Positions 41,533 to 51,399 of a stretch of 64,000 bases of DNA are shown one piece after another. Made by a program: the position numbers and the translations under genes. The notes under the pieces were generated by a model. It did not search any database, was not told the DNA's origin, and saw nothing but the letters and a program-made list of their open reading frames with translations. The stretch is taken from NCBI RefSeq assembly GCF_003726035.1, contig NZ_QICD01000001.1, positions 1-64,000 on the forward strand. The letters run 5' to 3'. How positions within the stretch are numbered: position 1 is the stretch's first letter; each line of letters starts with the position of its first letter. The DNA is from Paraeggerthella hongkongensis. Lineage in GTDB: Bacteria > Actinomycetota > Coriobacteriia > Coriobacteriales > Eggerthellaceae.

Positions 41533-41848
41533 TATCTGCGTAACGGATGCGTTCGACGATGATCTTCGAGATGTCCTGTCGTACCTGATGGTTGATTGCG
41601 GTTCGCCGAATGCTGCTGAGCGCATGGTGCGTGCCGTTGATCGTGCAAAGGAGCTTTTAACATGCAGCCCGTTTATGAATGCTGTTTCCAGCAGACCTCG
41701 TTGGCTTGGTCGTTCCTACAGGGAGCACTACGTTCTCAAGTATGTCATCGTGTATCGCATAGACGGTGAGGTGGTTTGGTTTTTGCGGCTCTTTCATCAG
41801 ACGCAACTGTACGAACGATTCGTGACGGAATGGGCTGGTTCAAAGTGA
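41516..41848 (+). CDS. RelE/ParE-superfamily toxin
   Basis: A 110-residue protein of the RelE/ParE fold: AFDDDLRDVLSYLMVDCGSP, a central basic stretch (SSRPRWLGRSYREHYVLKYV) and VWFLRLFHQTQLY at the end, which fits the last strands of the fold. RelE-type toxins cut mRNA in the ribosome and ParE-type poison gyrase; the sequence does not decide. The overlap with the AbrB-type gene identifies a type II toxin-antitoxin pair. Confidence 0.87.
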   Translation: MNTDFSICVTDAFDDDLRDVLSYLMVDCGSPNAAERMVRAVDRAKELLTCSPFMNAVSSRPRWLGRSYREHYVLKYVIVYRIDGEVVWFLRLFHQTQLYERFVTEWAGSK

Positions 41849-41945
41849 GGGGCGGGGGCAAGGCGCAACAGGGGGATGAGGGGCTGCGGCATCCGTCTTC
41901 GCATTGCTCCTCGTCGCGCCGTGCTCCCCGTCGCGTGCTCCGCAT

Positions 41946-41977
41946 GAAAAAGCGAGCGGCCCGTTTGGGTCGCTCGC
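41946..41977 (-). terminator. Intrinsic terminator of the ABC-FtsX gene
   Basis: An 11-bp stem with one G-U pair (41952-41962 with 41967-41977) is followed on the minus strand by TTTTT (41947-41951 complement). It lies 50 bases after the stop of the exporter gene. Confidence 0.9.
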
Positions 41978-42026
41978 TCGAAAAGACGCTGCGAAGTGCG
42001 AGTGCTCGCGGACGAGGGTTGTCGCG

Positions 42027-45000
42027 CTATTCGCTGCGCAACGCCTCCACCGGGTCTTTGCGGCTCGCGGCACTTGAGGGGATGAGGCCTGCCAGGAACG
42101 TTAGGAACACGCTGATGGCCACCAAGATGACGGCCGCTTGCCATGGCAGCGATGCTACGTTCGTCACGTCGAACAGCGAGTACACGATCGCGTTGGCGGG
42201 GATGCATGCGAGCGCGGTCACTCCGATGCCGATGACGCCCGCCGTGAAGCCTACGATGATGGTTTCGGCGTTGAACACGCGGCTGATGTCGCCTTTGCTC
42301 GCGCCGATGGATCGTAGGATACCGATCTCCTTTTTGCGTTCGAGAACCGAGATGTAGGTGATGACGCCGATCATGATGGACGATACTACAAGCGAGATTG
42401 CCACGAACGCCACGAGCACGTAGCTGATCATGTTCACGATATCGGTAACCGAGGCCATGAGCGTGCCCACGAAGTCGGTATAGGTGATGACCTTGTCATC
42501 TTGCCCGTCGGCCGTCATGCGTTCGTTGTAGTCGTCGAGGATTTTGATGACGCTTTCTTTGCTTTCGAAGTCGATGGGATAGATATCGATGCCGCCCGGC
42601 TTGTTGAGGTCGGCATATCCCAGCTTCTTGAGATTGCCGTCGTACGAGGCGTCCTCCGTGTTCATGAGCGACATCATGAGCTCCCCTAGGTCCTCTTGGC
42701 TCATGTTCATCTGGAAGGCGTCTTTGAACTTGTCGGGGTTTATGGACATGGCGGATGCCATGTTGTTGGCCATCTGGTTCATCGACTGCTGAAGCGCTGC
42801 GGTGACCTGCGTTTGAAGCTCGGTGGCCATAGCGTTCATGTACGTGGTCATGGTCGTTTGCATGTAGCCTTGCAGCGCGGCCGCGATCTGTGCTTGCAGG
42901 TTGCCCTCGGTCGCGATTCCGGCTGCGGCCTGCACGATGATGGCTTGGGCTTCGGGCGTTGCCATGTATTCGGAGAAGCTCTTGCTGAACGCATCGGGGT
43001 CGCTGGGATCGATTGGGTGGGCAATGAGGTATTTTTTGTATCCGGCCATGACTTGGTTCACGATGTCGCGTGTTTGTTCGGGCGTGATCTCGAACTTGAT
43101 TTTGCTGGCGATTTCGTCCATGTTCGGCTGCGGGACGGCTGGCATGTTTTGAAGGCCGGCGGAAAGATTGAGCGCATTGGACATGTCGACGGAAAGCTTG
43201 CTTTGATCGATGGTGAATGCTGCCTGGAGCGCATCGCCATTGATGGTGAACAGGGACTCCATGTTGAAGCCGCTATCGCCCTGGTCTTCTTCGCCGAAGG
43301 GCTTGCCGGTAAACACGTTGGTGCCGGGGCTTGCGAGTTGGTCTTTTACGATGGCGCTGCTGGCAGCCTGGTCGATCACGTGATTGGTGAGGGAAGTGGG
43401 GTAGTTGATGCCGGAGCTGAGCATGGTCGCGGTTGCGTCTTCGCGTGGCTGCACGATGCCTACGATTTTGACGTCTTCGCCCTTCGACACCAGGTCGCGC
43501 ATGTACGCGGTATCGTCGGACTTGTCTTTCCATACGCCGAATTCGTCGTCGCGGACGTAGTAGTCGGTTGCGCTCACCAGCTTGAACGTTACGCCGAGGA
43601 TTTGGTCGTAGGAGGGTTGTTCGATGTCGGTGGGAGCCGTGATCTCTTCTTCTGCGGCAAACTTCTTGACCATATCGTCAAGTTCGGCCGAATTGCGCAA
43701 GCCCATCGTGTACAGCATGAGGTCGCTGATGGCGCCGTTGCCCGTCAGGACGAGCACTACTTCATTGTAGTTGTCGGGCCATCTGCCCGCCTTCACGTCG
43801 TACTGGTATTCGTAGAGAGCGGGGTCGGAGGGCATTTCGTAGAATGTATCGGTGCTCATGGACATGGACATGAGGCTGTTGGTGCTCGTGGAAGATCCCA
43901 GTCCCAGTGCCGAAAACGATTTGTCGGGGTTAACCTGGCGAACTTTCTCGGTGTTCGAGCTGAATATTTGCGGCGCGACGTTGTACGTGTATTCGATGGC
44001 GTTCGTGTAGCGGTCTATGTCGCTCTCGCCGCTTTCGAAGTACGCCTTGAGCGATGCCAAATCGTTCGAGCCTATGCTCGATACCATATTGGTGACCATT
44101 TCGGCCACGCGCACGGTGTCCTGCCCGTCCCCGGCCGCAGCGCTTTGATTCTTGGATAGATCGCTTTCGACGCCTGCTGCTCCCAGCATCATCGAAGCCA
44201 TGTCGAAGCCGGTGCTTTGTATTTGCAGCGGGTATTCGGAGAGCGTCTCTTCTTCGACGTTCTTGATGTAGTTGTTCACGCCGTTGGCAAGCGACAGGAT
44301 GGCCGCGATACCGATGATGCCGATGGAGCCGGCGAACGCCGTCATGAGCGTGCGCCCTTTTTTGGTCATCAGGTTTTTGAAGGAGAGCGCAAGCGCGGTG
44401 AAGAACGACATCTTCGTTCTGCGCGCGGGCTTTTCGCTGACGCGCAACTCGTCTTGGCTTGGAACGAACGGATCGGTGTCGGAGCGAATCACGCCGTCGG
44501 TTAGGGTGACGATGCGCGTGGCGTATTGTTCGGCCAGCTCGGGGTTGTGCGTGACCATGACGACCAGGCGATCGTTCGCGATTTCCGTGAGCAGGTCCAT
44601 GATCTGGACGCTTGTTTTGGAGTCGAGCGCGCCGGTGGGTTCGTCGGCCAAGAGGATCTCGGGGTCGTTGATGAGGGCGCGCGCGATAGCGACGCGCTGC
44701 ATTTGCCCGCCCGACAGCTGGCTGGGTTTCTTGTTGACGTGATCTCCCAACCCCACTTTTCGCAGTGCCTCTATGGCGCGCTCGCGCCGCTCGCTGCGCG
44801 ACACGCCCGATAGCGTGAGAGCCAGTTCCACGTTTGCGAGCACCGTTTGGTGGGGGATCAGGTTATAGCTTTGGAACACGAATCCGATGCGGTTGTTCCG
44901 ATAGGCATCCCAGTCGCGGTCCTTGTACTGTTCGGTTGAGATGCCGTCGATGACGAGGTTGCCCGAGTCATAGTGGTCGAGGCCGCCCACAATGTTGAGC

Positions 45001-45140
45001 AGCGTTGTCTTGCCCGAGCCGGACGGCCCCAGAATGGCGACGAATTCGTTGTCGCGAAAGGATACCGATACGTTGTCGAGCGCGGTCTGGGTGAAATCGG
45101 CCGTGGTATAGGACTTGCAGATGTTCAACAGTTGCAGCAT
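42027..45140 (-). CDS. Fused ABC ATPase-FtsX/MacB-type permease
   Basis: A 1037-residue protein. Residues 1-225 are an ABC domain (Walker A GPSGSGKTT, signature LSGGQMQR, Walker B ILLADEPTGALD, switch HNP). A membrane helix (about 265-290) is followed by an unusually large extracellular region of about 600 residues (290-890, with long helical, Gln/Met-rich stretches) and three C-terminal helices with LERKKEIGILRSIGASKGDI, the FtsX coupling motif. The MacB/LolCDE class works by mechanotransmission, moving lipids, peptides or antibiotics, not necessarily through a pore. Substrate unknown. A plausible ribosome site (AAAGGCGC) precedes the ATG. Confidence 0.93.
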   Translation of the reverse strand: MLQLLNICKSYTTADFTQTALDNVSVSFRDNEFVAILGPSGSGKTTLLNIVGGLDHYDSGNLVIDGISTEQYKDRDWDAYRNNRIGFVFQSYNLIPHQTVLANVELALTLSGVSRSERRERAIEALRKVGLGDHVNKKPSQLSGGQMQRVAIARALINDPEILLADEPTGALDSKTSVQIMDLLTEIANDRLVVMVTHNPELAEQYATRIVTLTDGVIRSDTDPFVPSQDELRVSEKPARRTKMSFFTALALSFKNLMTKKGRTLMTAFAGSIGIIGIAAILSLANGVNNYIKNVEEETLSEYPLQIQSTGFDMASMMLGAAGVESDLSKNQSAAAGDGQDTVRVAEMVTNMVSSIGSNDLASLKAYFESGESDIDRYTNAIEYTYNVAPQIFSSNTEKVRQVNPDKSFSALGLGSSTSTNSLMSMSMSTDTFYEMPSDPALYEYQYDVKAGRWPDNYNEVVLVLTGNGAISDLMLYTMGLRNSAELDDMVKKFAAEEEITAPTDIEQPSYDQILGVTFKLVSATDYYVRDDEFGVWKDKSDDTAYMRDLVSKGEDVKIVGIVQPREDATATMLSSGINYPTSLTNHVIDQAASSAIVKDQLASPGTNVFTGKPFGEEDQGDSGFNMESLFTINGDALQAAFTIDQSKLSVDMSNALNLSAGLQNMPAVPQPNMDEIASKIKFEITPEQTRDIVNQVMAGYKKYLIAHPIDPSDPDAFSKSFSEYMATPEAQAIIVQAAAGIATEGNLQAQIAAALQGYMQTTMTTYMNAMATELQTQVTAALQQSMNQMANNMASAMSINPDKFKDAFQMNMSQEDLGELMMSLMNTEDASYDGNLKKLGYADLNKPGGIDIYPIDFESKESVIKILDDYNERMTADGQDDKVITYTDFVGTLMASVTDIVNMISYVLVAFVAISLVVSSIMIGVITYISVLERKKEIGILRSIGASKGDISRVFNAETIIVGFTAGVIGIGVTALACIPANAIVYSLFDVTNVASLPWQAAVILVAISVFLTFLAGLIPSSAASRKDPVEALRSE

Positions 45141-45347
45141 GGTGCGCCTTTCGGTGCGCGGCTCGTCGGCGCGTAAAGAAGTACGCGCGCGTTACGCGAT
45201 TATGGGAGATTTGTTTCCTATGGTAGATTTTCCCGCTCCGAATCCTATGGGAATCGCCAATCTCCACCGAGTTACCGAATAGTTGCCTTGACGGGGGGAT
45301 TTTGGGGGATAATGCGCACGAACGAACAGCCTCTTGAAAGGACGCAT

Positions 45348-46799
45348 ATGGAACACGAGACGGCATGGAAGAAGTACGACGAAGCGGATATCGAGGCGCT
45401 TGAGCATTTGGCCGCGGAGTACATCGATTTCATTTCCGACAATAAAACCGAGCGGGAATGCGCGGCGACCGCGTTGGCTATGGCGGAGGCGGCTGGTTAT
45501 CGGCCTTTGGCGATGGCTGTGAGCGAAGGTCGGACGCTCAAGCCGGGCGACAAGGTATGGGCGCTCGTCCATGGCAAAGCGCTTATCTTGGTGCAGTTAG
45601 GCGCCGGTCCGCTGACGGCCGGTTTGAACGTTCTGGGCGCCCATATCGATTCTCCGCGCTTGGACATCAAGCAGAATCCGCTGTACGAGGCGAACGATTT
45701 CGCGCTCCTGGACACTCATTATTACGGCGGCATCAAGCACTATCAATGGGTGACGTTGCCGCTTGCGCTGCATGGCGTGGTGGCGAAGACCGATGGCACG
45801 GTGGTGAACGTGCAGGTGGGAGATGACCCCTCCGACCCGGTGTTTTGCGTAACGGACCTGCTTATTCACCTGGCGAGCCAGCAGATGGGGAAGAAGGCCT
45901 CGGAAGTCGTCGAAGGCGAGGCGCTCGATCTTTTGGTGGGCAACCGCCCCCTTCTGATCGAGAAGGACAAGGACGCGCAACCGGAATCGAGCGCTGCCGA
46001 CGAGCGGCCGGCTTTTGAAAAGCTGGCCGACAAAGAGCCGGTCAAGGCGTTTGCCCTCAAGCTGTTGGCTGGAAAATACGATATTTCGGAAGAGGACTTT
46101 CTCTCAGCCGAGCTGGAGGTGGTGCCGGCAGGTCGTGCCCGCGACCTGGGATTCGATCGCAGCATGGTCATCGGCTACGGGCAGGATGACCGCGTATGCG
46201 CGTTCACTTCCCTGGCCGCGCAGCTGGCCATGGCGGATCAGGTGCTCGACAAGACCGCGGTATGCGTGCTGGTGGACAAAGAGGAGATAGGCAGCGTGGG
46301 TGCTACGGGCATGGCCTCGCGATTCTTCGAAAACACCATAGCGGAGATCATGGAGCTTGCCGGCGAGGGCGGCCCTCTTCCGCTTGCGCGCGCCCTGGCG
46401 GCTTCCAGCATGCTCTCGTCTGACGTCTCCGCCGGCTTCGATCCTGCTCACGCTGGTGTTTTCGAAGCGAAGAACTCTGCGTTTTTGGGTCGCGGCCTGG
46501 TGTTCAACAAATACACGGGAGCTCGGGGAAAAAGCGGATCGAACGATGCGAGCGCCGAATACATGGCGCGCATCCGCCGTATCATGGACGATGCGGGCGT
46601 GTCGTTCCAGACGGCCGAACTGGGTCGCGTGGATGCAGGCGGCGGCGGGACCATCGCCTATATCCCTGCCGAGCATGGCATGGACGTCATCGATTCCGGC
46701 GTGGCCGTGCTGTCGATGCACTCGCCGTGGGAGGTTACGAGCAAGGCCGACATCTACGAGGCGTTCAAGGGCTACGAAGCGTTTTTGAAGAACGCCTAG
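45348..46799 (+). CDS. M18-family aminopeptidase
   Basis: A 483-residue zinc aminopeptidase of the M18 (aspartyl aminopeptidase) family. Metal residues are in LGAHIDSPRLDIKQNPLYEA, VDKEEIGSVGATGM and SSDVSAGFDP; GRGLVFNKYTG and a C-terminal VAVLSMHSPWEV are family blocks. It removes N-terminal, often acidic, residues from peptides. GAAAGGAC precedes the ATG at 45348; an earlier in-frame start has no ribosome site. Confidence 0.93.
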   Translation: MEHETAWKKYDEADIEALEHLAAEYIDFISDNKTERECAATALAMAEAAGYRPLAMAVSEGRTLKPGDKVWALVHGKALILVQLGAGPLTAGLNVLGAHIDSPRLDIKQNPLYEANDFALLDTHYYGGIKHYQWVTLPLALHGVVAKTDGTVVNVQVGDDPSDPVFCVTDLLIHLASQQMGKKASEVVEGEALDLLVGNRPLLIEKDKDAQPESSAADERPAFEKLADKEPVKAFALKLLAGKYDISEEDFLSAELEVVPAGRARDLGFDRSMVIGYGQDDRVCAFTSLAAQLAMADQVLDKTAVCVLVDKEEIGSVGATGMASRFFENTIAEIMELAGEGGPLPLARALAASSMLSSDVSAGFDPAHAGVFEAKNSAFLGRGLVFNKYTGARGKSGSNDASAEYMARIRRIMDDAGVSFQTAELGRVDAGGGGTIAYIPAEHGMDVIDSGVAVLSMHSPWEVTSKADIYEAFKGYEAFLKNA

Positions 46800-46911
46800 C
46801 GATGCTGCTTCTTCGGAAGCGGCTCGCTCCTGGTCGATTGTGCATGCACATGTCGATTGTATTGCTGGTGCTTGCGTCACCTTTCCGCTACACTGCTCGC
46901 ATTGTACGCGC

Positions 46912-46945
46912 GCGCCCGGGCCGCTGTTCGACCCGGGCGCTTTTT
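46912..46945 (+). terminator. Intrinsic terminator just upstream of the NSS transporter gene
   Basis: A 9-bp stem (46912-46920 with 46932-46940, arm GCGCCCGGG) is followed by TTTTT. It lies 112 bases past the aminopeptidase stop and only 16 before the transporter ATG, so it may end the aminopeptidase message or act as an attenuator in the transporter leader (possible -10 TACACT at 46889-46894). Confidence 0.8.
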
Positions 46946-46961
46946 AGATAGCGAGGCGTTT

Positions 46962-48353
46962 ATGGCTCGAGAGCAATTCGGATCAAGGTTGGGGTTCATC
47001 CTCATCAGCGCTGGATGCGCTATTGGACTGGGCAACGTTTGGCGTTTCCCCTACATCACCGGCGAGTACGGCGGAGCGGCATTCGTTTTGCTGTACCTGC
47101 TCTTCCTGGTGATTTTCGCTTTGCCTATTTTGGTGATGGAGTTCGCTGTCGGCCGTGCCAGCCAAAAAGGCGTCGCGCGCAGCTTCGATGCCTTGGAGCC
47201 CCAAGGCTCTAAGTGGCATCGGTTCAAGTGGGCGGCTTTGGCGGGCAACTACCTGCTTATGATGTTCTACACCACGGTGGCGGGCTGGATGCTGGCGTTC
47301 ATGCTGCTCACTGTGACGGGGACGTTCAACGGCATGGATGCCGCCGGCGTCGAGGGCGTGTTCAACGGCTTGTTGGCGAATCCTTTGGAGATGACGGCGT
47401 TCATGCTGGCCGTAGTTGTCATCGGCGTGCTGGTCACGCGGGCCGGGCTGCGCAACGGCGTCGAGCGTGTGACCAAGTTCATGATGGTGGCGTTGTTCGC
47501 CGTACTCGCCGTGTTGTGCGCTCGCGCAGTCACGCTGCCGGGCGCCGAGGCCGGTCTTGAGTTCTATCTCATGCCCGACTTCGGAAAGCTGTTCGCAGGC
47601 GGATGGGGGACGTTCGCCGATGCGGTGTTTGCCGCTATGGGCCAGGCGTTCTTCACGGTTTCGGTGGGCGTGGGATCCATGTCCATCTTCGGCAGCTACA
47701 TTGACAAGCGCCATCGGCTGGCGGGCGAAGCCGTGCGCATCGCGGGTTTGGACACGCTGGTTGCGCTTATGGCGGGCCTTATCATCTTTCCTGCGTGCTT
47801 CGCTTTTGGAGTGGAGCCGGGAAGCGGTCCGGGGCTCGTGTTCATCACGTTGCCCAGCGTGTTCGAGCAGATGCCGTTCGGTCAGTTGTGGGGGACGCTG
47901 TTCTTCCTGTTCATGAGCTTCGCCGCCCTGTCGACCGTGATCGCGGTGTTCGAGAACATCATGAGCTTCGGCATGGACCAGTGGGGCTGGTCGCGCAAGA
48001 AATCCTGTCTGGTGAACGGCGTTGCGCTGGCGCTGCTGTCGCTTCCCTGCGTACTGGGCTTCAACGTGTGGGCCGGCGTGGAGGTGCCGGGCATCGGCAA
48101 CATCCAGGCCATCGAGGACTTCCTCATGTCGAACAACGTGCTGCCGCTGGGCGCGCTCGTGTTTCTGCTGTTCTGCACGAGCAAGCGCGGATGGGGCTGG
48201 AAGGCGTTCGTGGCCGAGGCCGACACCGGCAAGGGCCTTGGCTTTCCCCGGTGGGCTCGAGGGTACATGCGGTTCGTGCTGCCCGTCCTTATCTTGGCCG
48301 TGTTCGTGATGGGCTACGTGCCCATCGTGCGCACGTGGATGGGACTTGGGTAG
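46962..48353 (+). CDS. Sodium-dependent transporter of the NSS/SNF family
   Basis: A 463-residue membrane protein with the NSS helix 1 signature ISAGCAIGLGNVWRFPYITG (sodium and substrate contacts) and about eleven helices, as usual for bacterial members. It probably imports an amino acid or related amine with sodium. GCGAGG is 6 bases before the ATG at 46962; a longer frame upstream runs through the terminator hairpin and is rejected. Confidence 0.93.
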   Translation: MAREQFGSRLGFILISAGCAIGLGNVWRFPYITGEYGGAAFVLLYLLFLVIFALPILVMEFAVGRASQKGVARSFDALEPQGSKWHRFKWAALAGNYLLMMFYTTVAGWMLAFMLLTVTGTFNGMDAAGVEGVFNGLLANPLEMTAFMLAVVVIGVLVTRAGLRNGVERVTKFMMVALFAVLAVLCARAVTLPGAEAGLEFYLMPDFGKLFAGGWGTFADAVFAAMGQAFFTVSVGVGSMSIFGSYIDKRHRLAGEAVRIAGLDTLVALMAGLIIFPACFAFGVEPGSGPGLVFITLPSVFEQMPFGQLWGTLFFLFMSFAALSTVIAVFENIMSFGMDQWGWSRKKSCLVNGVALALLSLPCVLGFNVWAGVEVPGIGNIQAIEDFLMSNNVLPLGALVFLLFCTSKRGWGWKAFVAEADTGKGLGFPRWARGYMRFVLPVLILAVFVMGYVPIVRTWMGLG

Positions 48354-48374
48354 CGCCTTTCGCGAACCGTGGCG

Positions 48375-48400
48375 CGAATATTTCTTCATATTCGGAGTTT
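48375..48400 (+). terminator. Terminator after the NSS transporter gene
   Basis: A 7-bp stem (48375-48381 CGAATAT with 48388-48394) is followed by GAGTTTT. It is weak but correctly placed. Confidence 0.6.
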
Positions 48401-48438
48401 TCCCGGGCGGAACCTCGCGTTTCCGGCTCCCCCGTGGC

Positions 48439-48444
48439 TATAAT
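48439..48444 (+). promoter_or_regulatory. -10 box (TATAAT) of guaB
   Basis: Consensus TATAAT 122 bases before the guaB start. No convincing -35 box. The leader of about 115 bases contains several GC-rich inverted pieces but no riboswitch I recognise. Confidence 0.6.
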
Positions 48445-48566
48445 AGCGGATAACACTTGAGTAACGGTTGCTATGCGGGGCGTTCGCGCACATCGCCCCC
48501 TTGCCGACCGTCGCCCGCGCCGGCCGCGCGGGCGAAGCGACATGCCGACAGCAGATGGAGGAGTTC

Positions 48567-50090
48567 ATGGCCTATTATTTCGACGAGCCGTCCCGTACAT
48601 TCAACGAGTACCTTTTGGTTCCCGGCTACTCGCCGTCTACGTGCGTTCCGGCTGCCGTCAGCCTGAAGACGCCGCTGGTCAGGTACCGCAAGGGTGAAGA
48701 AGAGTGCCCCATTTCGCTGAACATCCCCATGATTTCGGCCATCATGCAGGCCGTGTCCGACGACGGCATGGCCGTGGCCCTTGCTACCGAGGGCGGCATG
48801 TCGTTCGTGTACGGCTCTCAGTCCATCGAAAGCCAGGCCGCGATGGTGGCGCGCGTGAAGGATTACAAGGCTGGTTTTGTTACGAGCGACGCCAACCTGT
48901 CTCCTGACATGACGCTGGCCCAGGTTGTAGAGCTGAAGGAGAAGCTTGGCCACTCCACCATGCCCGTGACCGAGGACGGCACTGCTACCGGCAAGCTGCT
49001 CGGCGTGGTAACCGAGCGCGACTACCGCTTGTCCCGCATGTCCTTGGATGAGAAGGTCGCCGATTTCATGACCCCGCGCGAGAAGCTGATCGTGGCCCCG
49101 GTCAGCACGTCGCTGAAGGTTGCCAACGACATCATCTGGGATCACAAGCTGAATTCGTTGCCTATCGTTGATGAGAACGATCACCTGGTCAGCCTGGTGT
49201 TCCGCAAGGACTACGACTCCCATAAGTCCAACCCCAACGAAATGCTGGACAGCCATAAGCGCTACATGGTGGGCGCCGGCATCAATACGCGCGACTACGC
49301 CGAGCGCATTCCCGCATTGGTGGAAGCCGGCGTTGACGTGCTGTGCATCGACAGCTCCGAAGGCTACTCCGACTGGCAGAAGTTCACCATCGAATGGGTG
49401 CGCGAGCATTACGGCAACACCGTGAAGATCGGCGCAGGCAACGTGGTGGACGCCGAAGGCTTCCGCTTCTTGGCCGATGCGGGCGCCGACTTCATCAAAG
49501 TTGGCATCGGCGGCGGTTCCATCTGCATCACGCGCGAAACGAAGGGCATCGGTCGTGGCCAGGCCACGGCTACCATCGAGGTTGCCGCCGCGCGCGACGC
49601 GTACTTCAAGGAGACGGGCGTGTACGTGCCCATCTGCTCCGACGGCGGCATCGTGTACGACCACCACATCTCGCTTGCGCTGGCCATGGGCTCCGATTTC
49701 GTCATGCTGGGTCGCTACTTCGCACGCTTCGACGAGAGCCCGTCGAACAAGGTGATGGTGAACGGCTCGTACATGAAGGAGTACTGGGGCGAAGGCTCGG
49801 CGCGCGCCCGCAACTGGCAGCGCTATGACCTGGGCGGCGACAAGAAGGGCATGACGTTCGAAGAGGGCGTCGACTCCTACGTGCCGTATGCCGGCGCTTT
49901 GAAGGACGGCGTGGCTCTCACGCTTTCCAAGGTGCGCTCCACCATGTGCAACTGCGGCGCGCTGACCATCGACGAGCTGCAGGACAAGGCGAAGCTGACC
50001 ATCGTGTCCAGCACGTCCATCGTGGAAGGCGGCGCGCACGACGTTCTGCTGAAGGACAAGACTCCCTATGTGAGCAACACGGGCCACTAG
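48567..50090 (+). CDS. guaB: IMP dehydrogenase
   Basis: A 507-residue enzyme: an (alpha/beta)8 barrel interrupted by a CBS pair (about 95-215). The catalytic loop reads [20 protein letters not shown], with the thioimidate Cys and a Thr-Arg, and the flap begins [13 protein letters not shown], where the Arg acts as base. [10 protein letters not shown] binds the IMP phosphate region. It oxidises IMP to XMP, committing to GMP. GGAGGAG lies upstream of the ATG at 48567; the frame upstream is not used. Confidence 0.95.
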   Translation: MAYYFDEPSRTFNEYLLVPGYSPSTCVPAAVSLKTPLVRYRKGEEECPISLNIPMISAIMQAVSDDGMAVALATEGGMSFVYGSQSIESQAAMVARVKDYKAGFVTSDANLSPDMTLAQVVELKEKLGHSTMPVTEDGTATGKLLGVVTERDYRLSRMSLDEKVADFMTPREKLIVAPVSTSLKVANDIIWDHKLNSLPIVDENDHLVSLVFRKDYDSHKSNPNEMLDSHKRYMVGAGINTRDYAERIPALVEAGVDVLCIDSSEGYSDWQKFTIEWVREHYGNTVKIGAGNVVDAEGFRFLADAGADFIKVGIGGGSICITRETKGIGRGQATATIEVAAARDAYFKETGVYVPICSDGGIVYDHHISLALAMGSDFVMLGRYFARFDESPSNKVMVNGSYMKEYWGEGSARARNWQRYDLGGDKKGMTFEEGVDSYVPYAGALKDGVALTLSKVRSTMCNCGALTIDELQDKAKLTIVSSTSIVEGGAHDVLLKDKTPYVSNTGH

Positions 50091-50116
50091 GACGCGGTCG
50101 AAAAAACGGATTTGCG

Positions 50117-50149
50117 AGCGGGGCGACCTTTGGGTCGTCCTGCTTTTTT
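50117..50149 (+). terminator. Intrinsic terminator after guaB
   Basis: An 11-bp stem with two G-U pairs (50118-50128 with 50133-50143) is followed by TTTTTT. Confidence 0.93.
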
Positions 50150-50192
50150 AGGCGGGACGTGCCGCCCGGAGCAGCGGGGGGATTTCGTCCGG

Positions 50193-51125
50193 TCAGTCTT
50201 CCCGGGCCTCTACGCTGGGGTTCGCGTGGATGATGGCATGCAGCTCTTCGATGTAGCGCAGCAGCAGCGGACTGGGGCGTCGCTCGTTGTGCATGATGTA
50301 GCCCACTTGCATGCGCTCTCCTTCGTCGGTGTCCAAGGGGATGCTGGCTATGCCGGACTGCATTTCGGCCGAAAGCACGCCGGTGGACAGTGTGTAGCCG
50401 TTGTGGCTGGTCAGCAAGTTGGTGAGCGTGCCTCGATCCGAAATGCGGATATTGCGCGCGTGCGGAAGATAACTCAAGGGCTCTTCGGAGTAGTAGAACG
50501 AGTTGGTGGTTCCCTGCTCGAACGAATAGCGAGGGAAGGGCGCCAGGTCGTCGGGTGCGATGCGGTTGCGCTTTGCGAGCGGGTGATGCTCGCCGACGAA
50601 CACGTGGACGTCGGCATCGAAAAGGGGCGCGTACGCTACGTCGGCATCGTCGAAGGCTTTTTGCAGGACGCGCCGATTGAAGCTGTCGGTGTAGAGGATG
50701 CCTACTTCGCTGCGAAACGCCCGCACGTCGTCGATGATCTCCGCCGTGGTGCTTTCTCGTAGGATGAATTCGTAGTCGCAGGCATCGCATGCTTCCACTA
50801 CGTTCACGAACGCCTGCACGCTGAACGCGTAATGCTGCGTGGACACGGCAAGGCGCAGGTGCGCGGCTCCCTTGTTCTGGTAGCGCGCCTCCAGCATGTC
50901 GGCCTGTTCGACCACTTGGCGGGCGTACCCCAAAAGCTCCGTGCCGTCGTTGGTGAGGGTGACGCCGCGGTTGCTGCGCGTGAACACGGTGATGCCCAGT
51001 TCGCTTTCCAGTTCTTTTATGGCGGTGGATAGGTTCGACTGCGAGGCATACAGGTTTTGCGCTGCGGCGTTGATGGATCCGTACTCTGCAATGGCAATTA
51101 AGTAGCGGAGCTGTTGAAGCGTCAT
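50193..51125 (-). CDS. LysR-family transcriptional regulator
   Basis: A 310-residue LTTR: winged helix-turn-helix at 1-60 (LRYLIAIAEYGSINAAAQNL, then SQSNLSTAIKELESELG) and a periplasmic-binding-like effector domain (about 90-300). It lies divergently from a PaaK-like ligase, its probable target. The protein encoded at 52759-53412 resembles only its effector domain. AAGGGG precedes the ATG at 51125. Confidence 0.94.
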   Translation of the reverse strand: MTLQQLRYLIAIAEYGSINAAAQNLYASQSNLSTAIKELESELGITVFTRSNRGVTLTNDGTELLGYARQVVEQADMLEARYQNKGAAHLRLAVSTQHYAFSVQAFVNVVEACDACDYEFILRESTTAEIIDDVRAFRSEVGILYTDSFNRRVLQKAFDDADVAYAPLFDADVHVFVGEHHPLAKRNRIAPDDLAPFPRYSFEQGTTNSFYYSEEPLSYLPHARNIRISDRGTLTNLLTSHNGYTLSTGVLSAEMQSGIASIPLDTDEGERMQVGYIMHNERRPSPLLLRYIEELHAIIHANPSVEARED

Positions 51126-51399
51126 AAGGACCCCTTTCTTCGTTCTGATCGCTATTCTACCGGGTTATCGTCGATATCGATAGCAAAGCATCAAAACATT
51201 GAATGACTTATATGGTTGTATTGAGCGGCTGTTCGTGGTTTCATGCAATACGCTGCTTCGCGCGCAAAACGATTCGGCGCATGCGGGCGTTTCTTTCTTC
51301 AGGGAGGCGCGCGCCGCGTAACTCGGCGAATCGTTCGAGCGACTTCGGTCGACCGTGCGCGACGGCGGCATGAAAGACGAAGCGAACAAGGAGCATCTC

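Noticed and set aside
42696-44159. 487-codon plus-strand open frame inside the ABC-FtsX gene
   Set aside because: Antisense to the extracellular region of the exporter; repetitive His/Val/Gly composition and no ribosome site.
48471-50087. 538-codon minus-strand open frame opposite guaB
   Set aside because: It mirrors the guaB reading frame almost end to end; His/Val-rich shadow without motifs.
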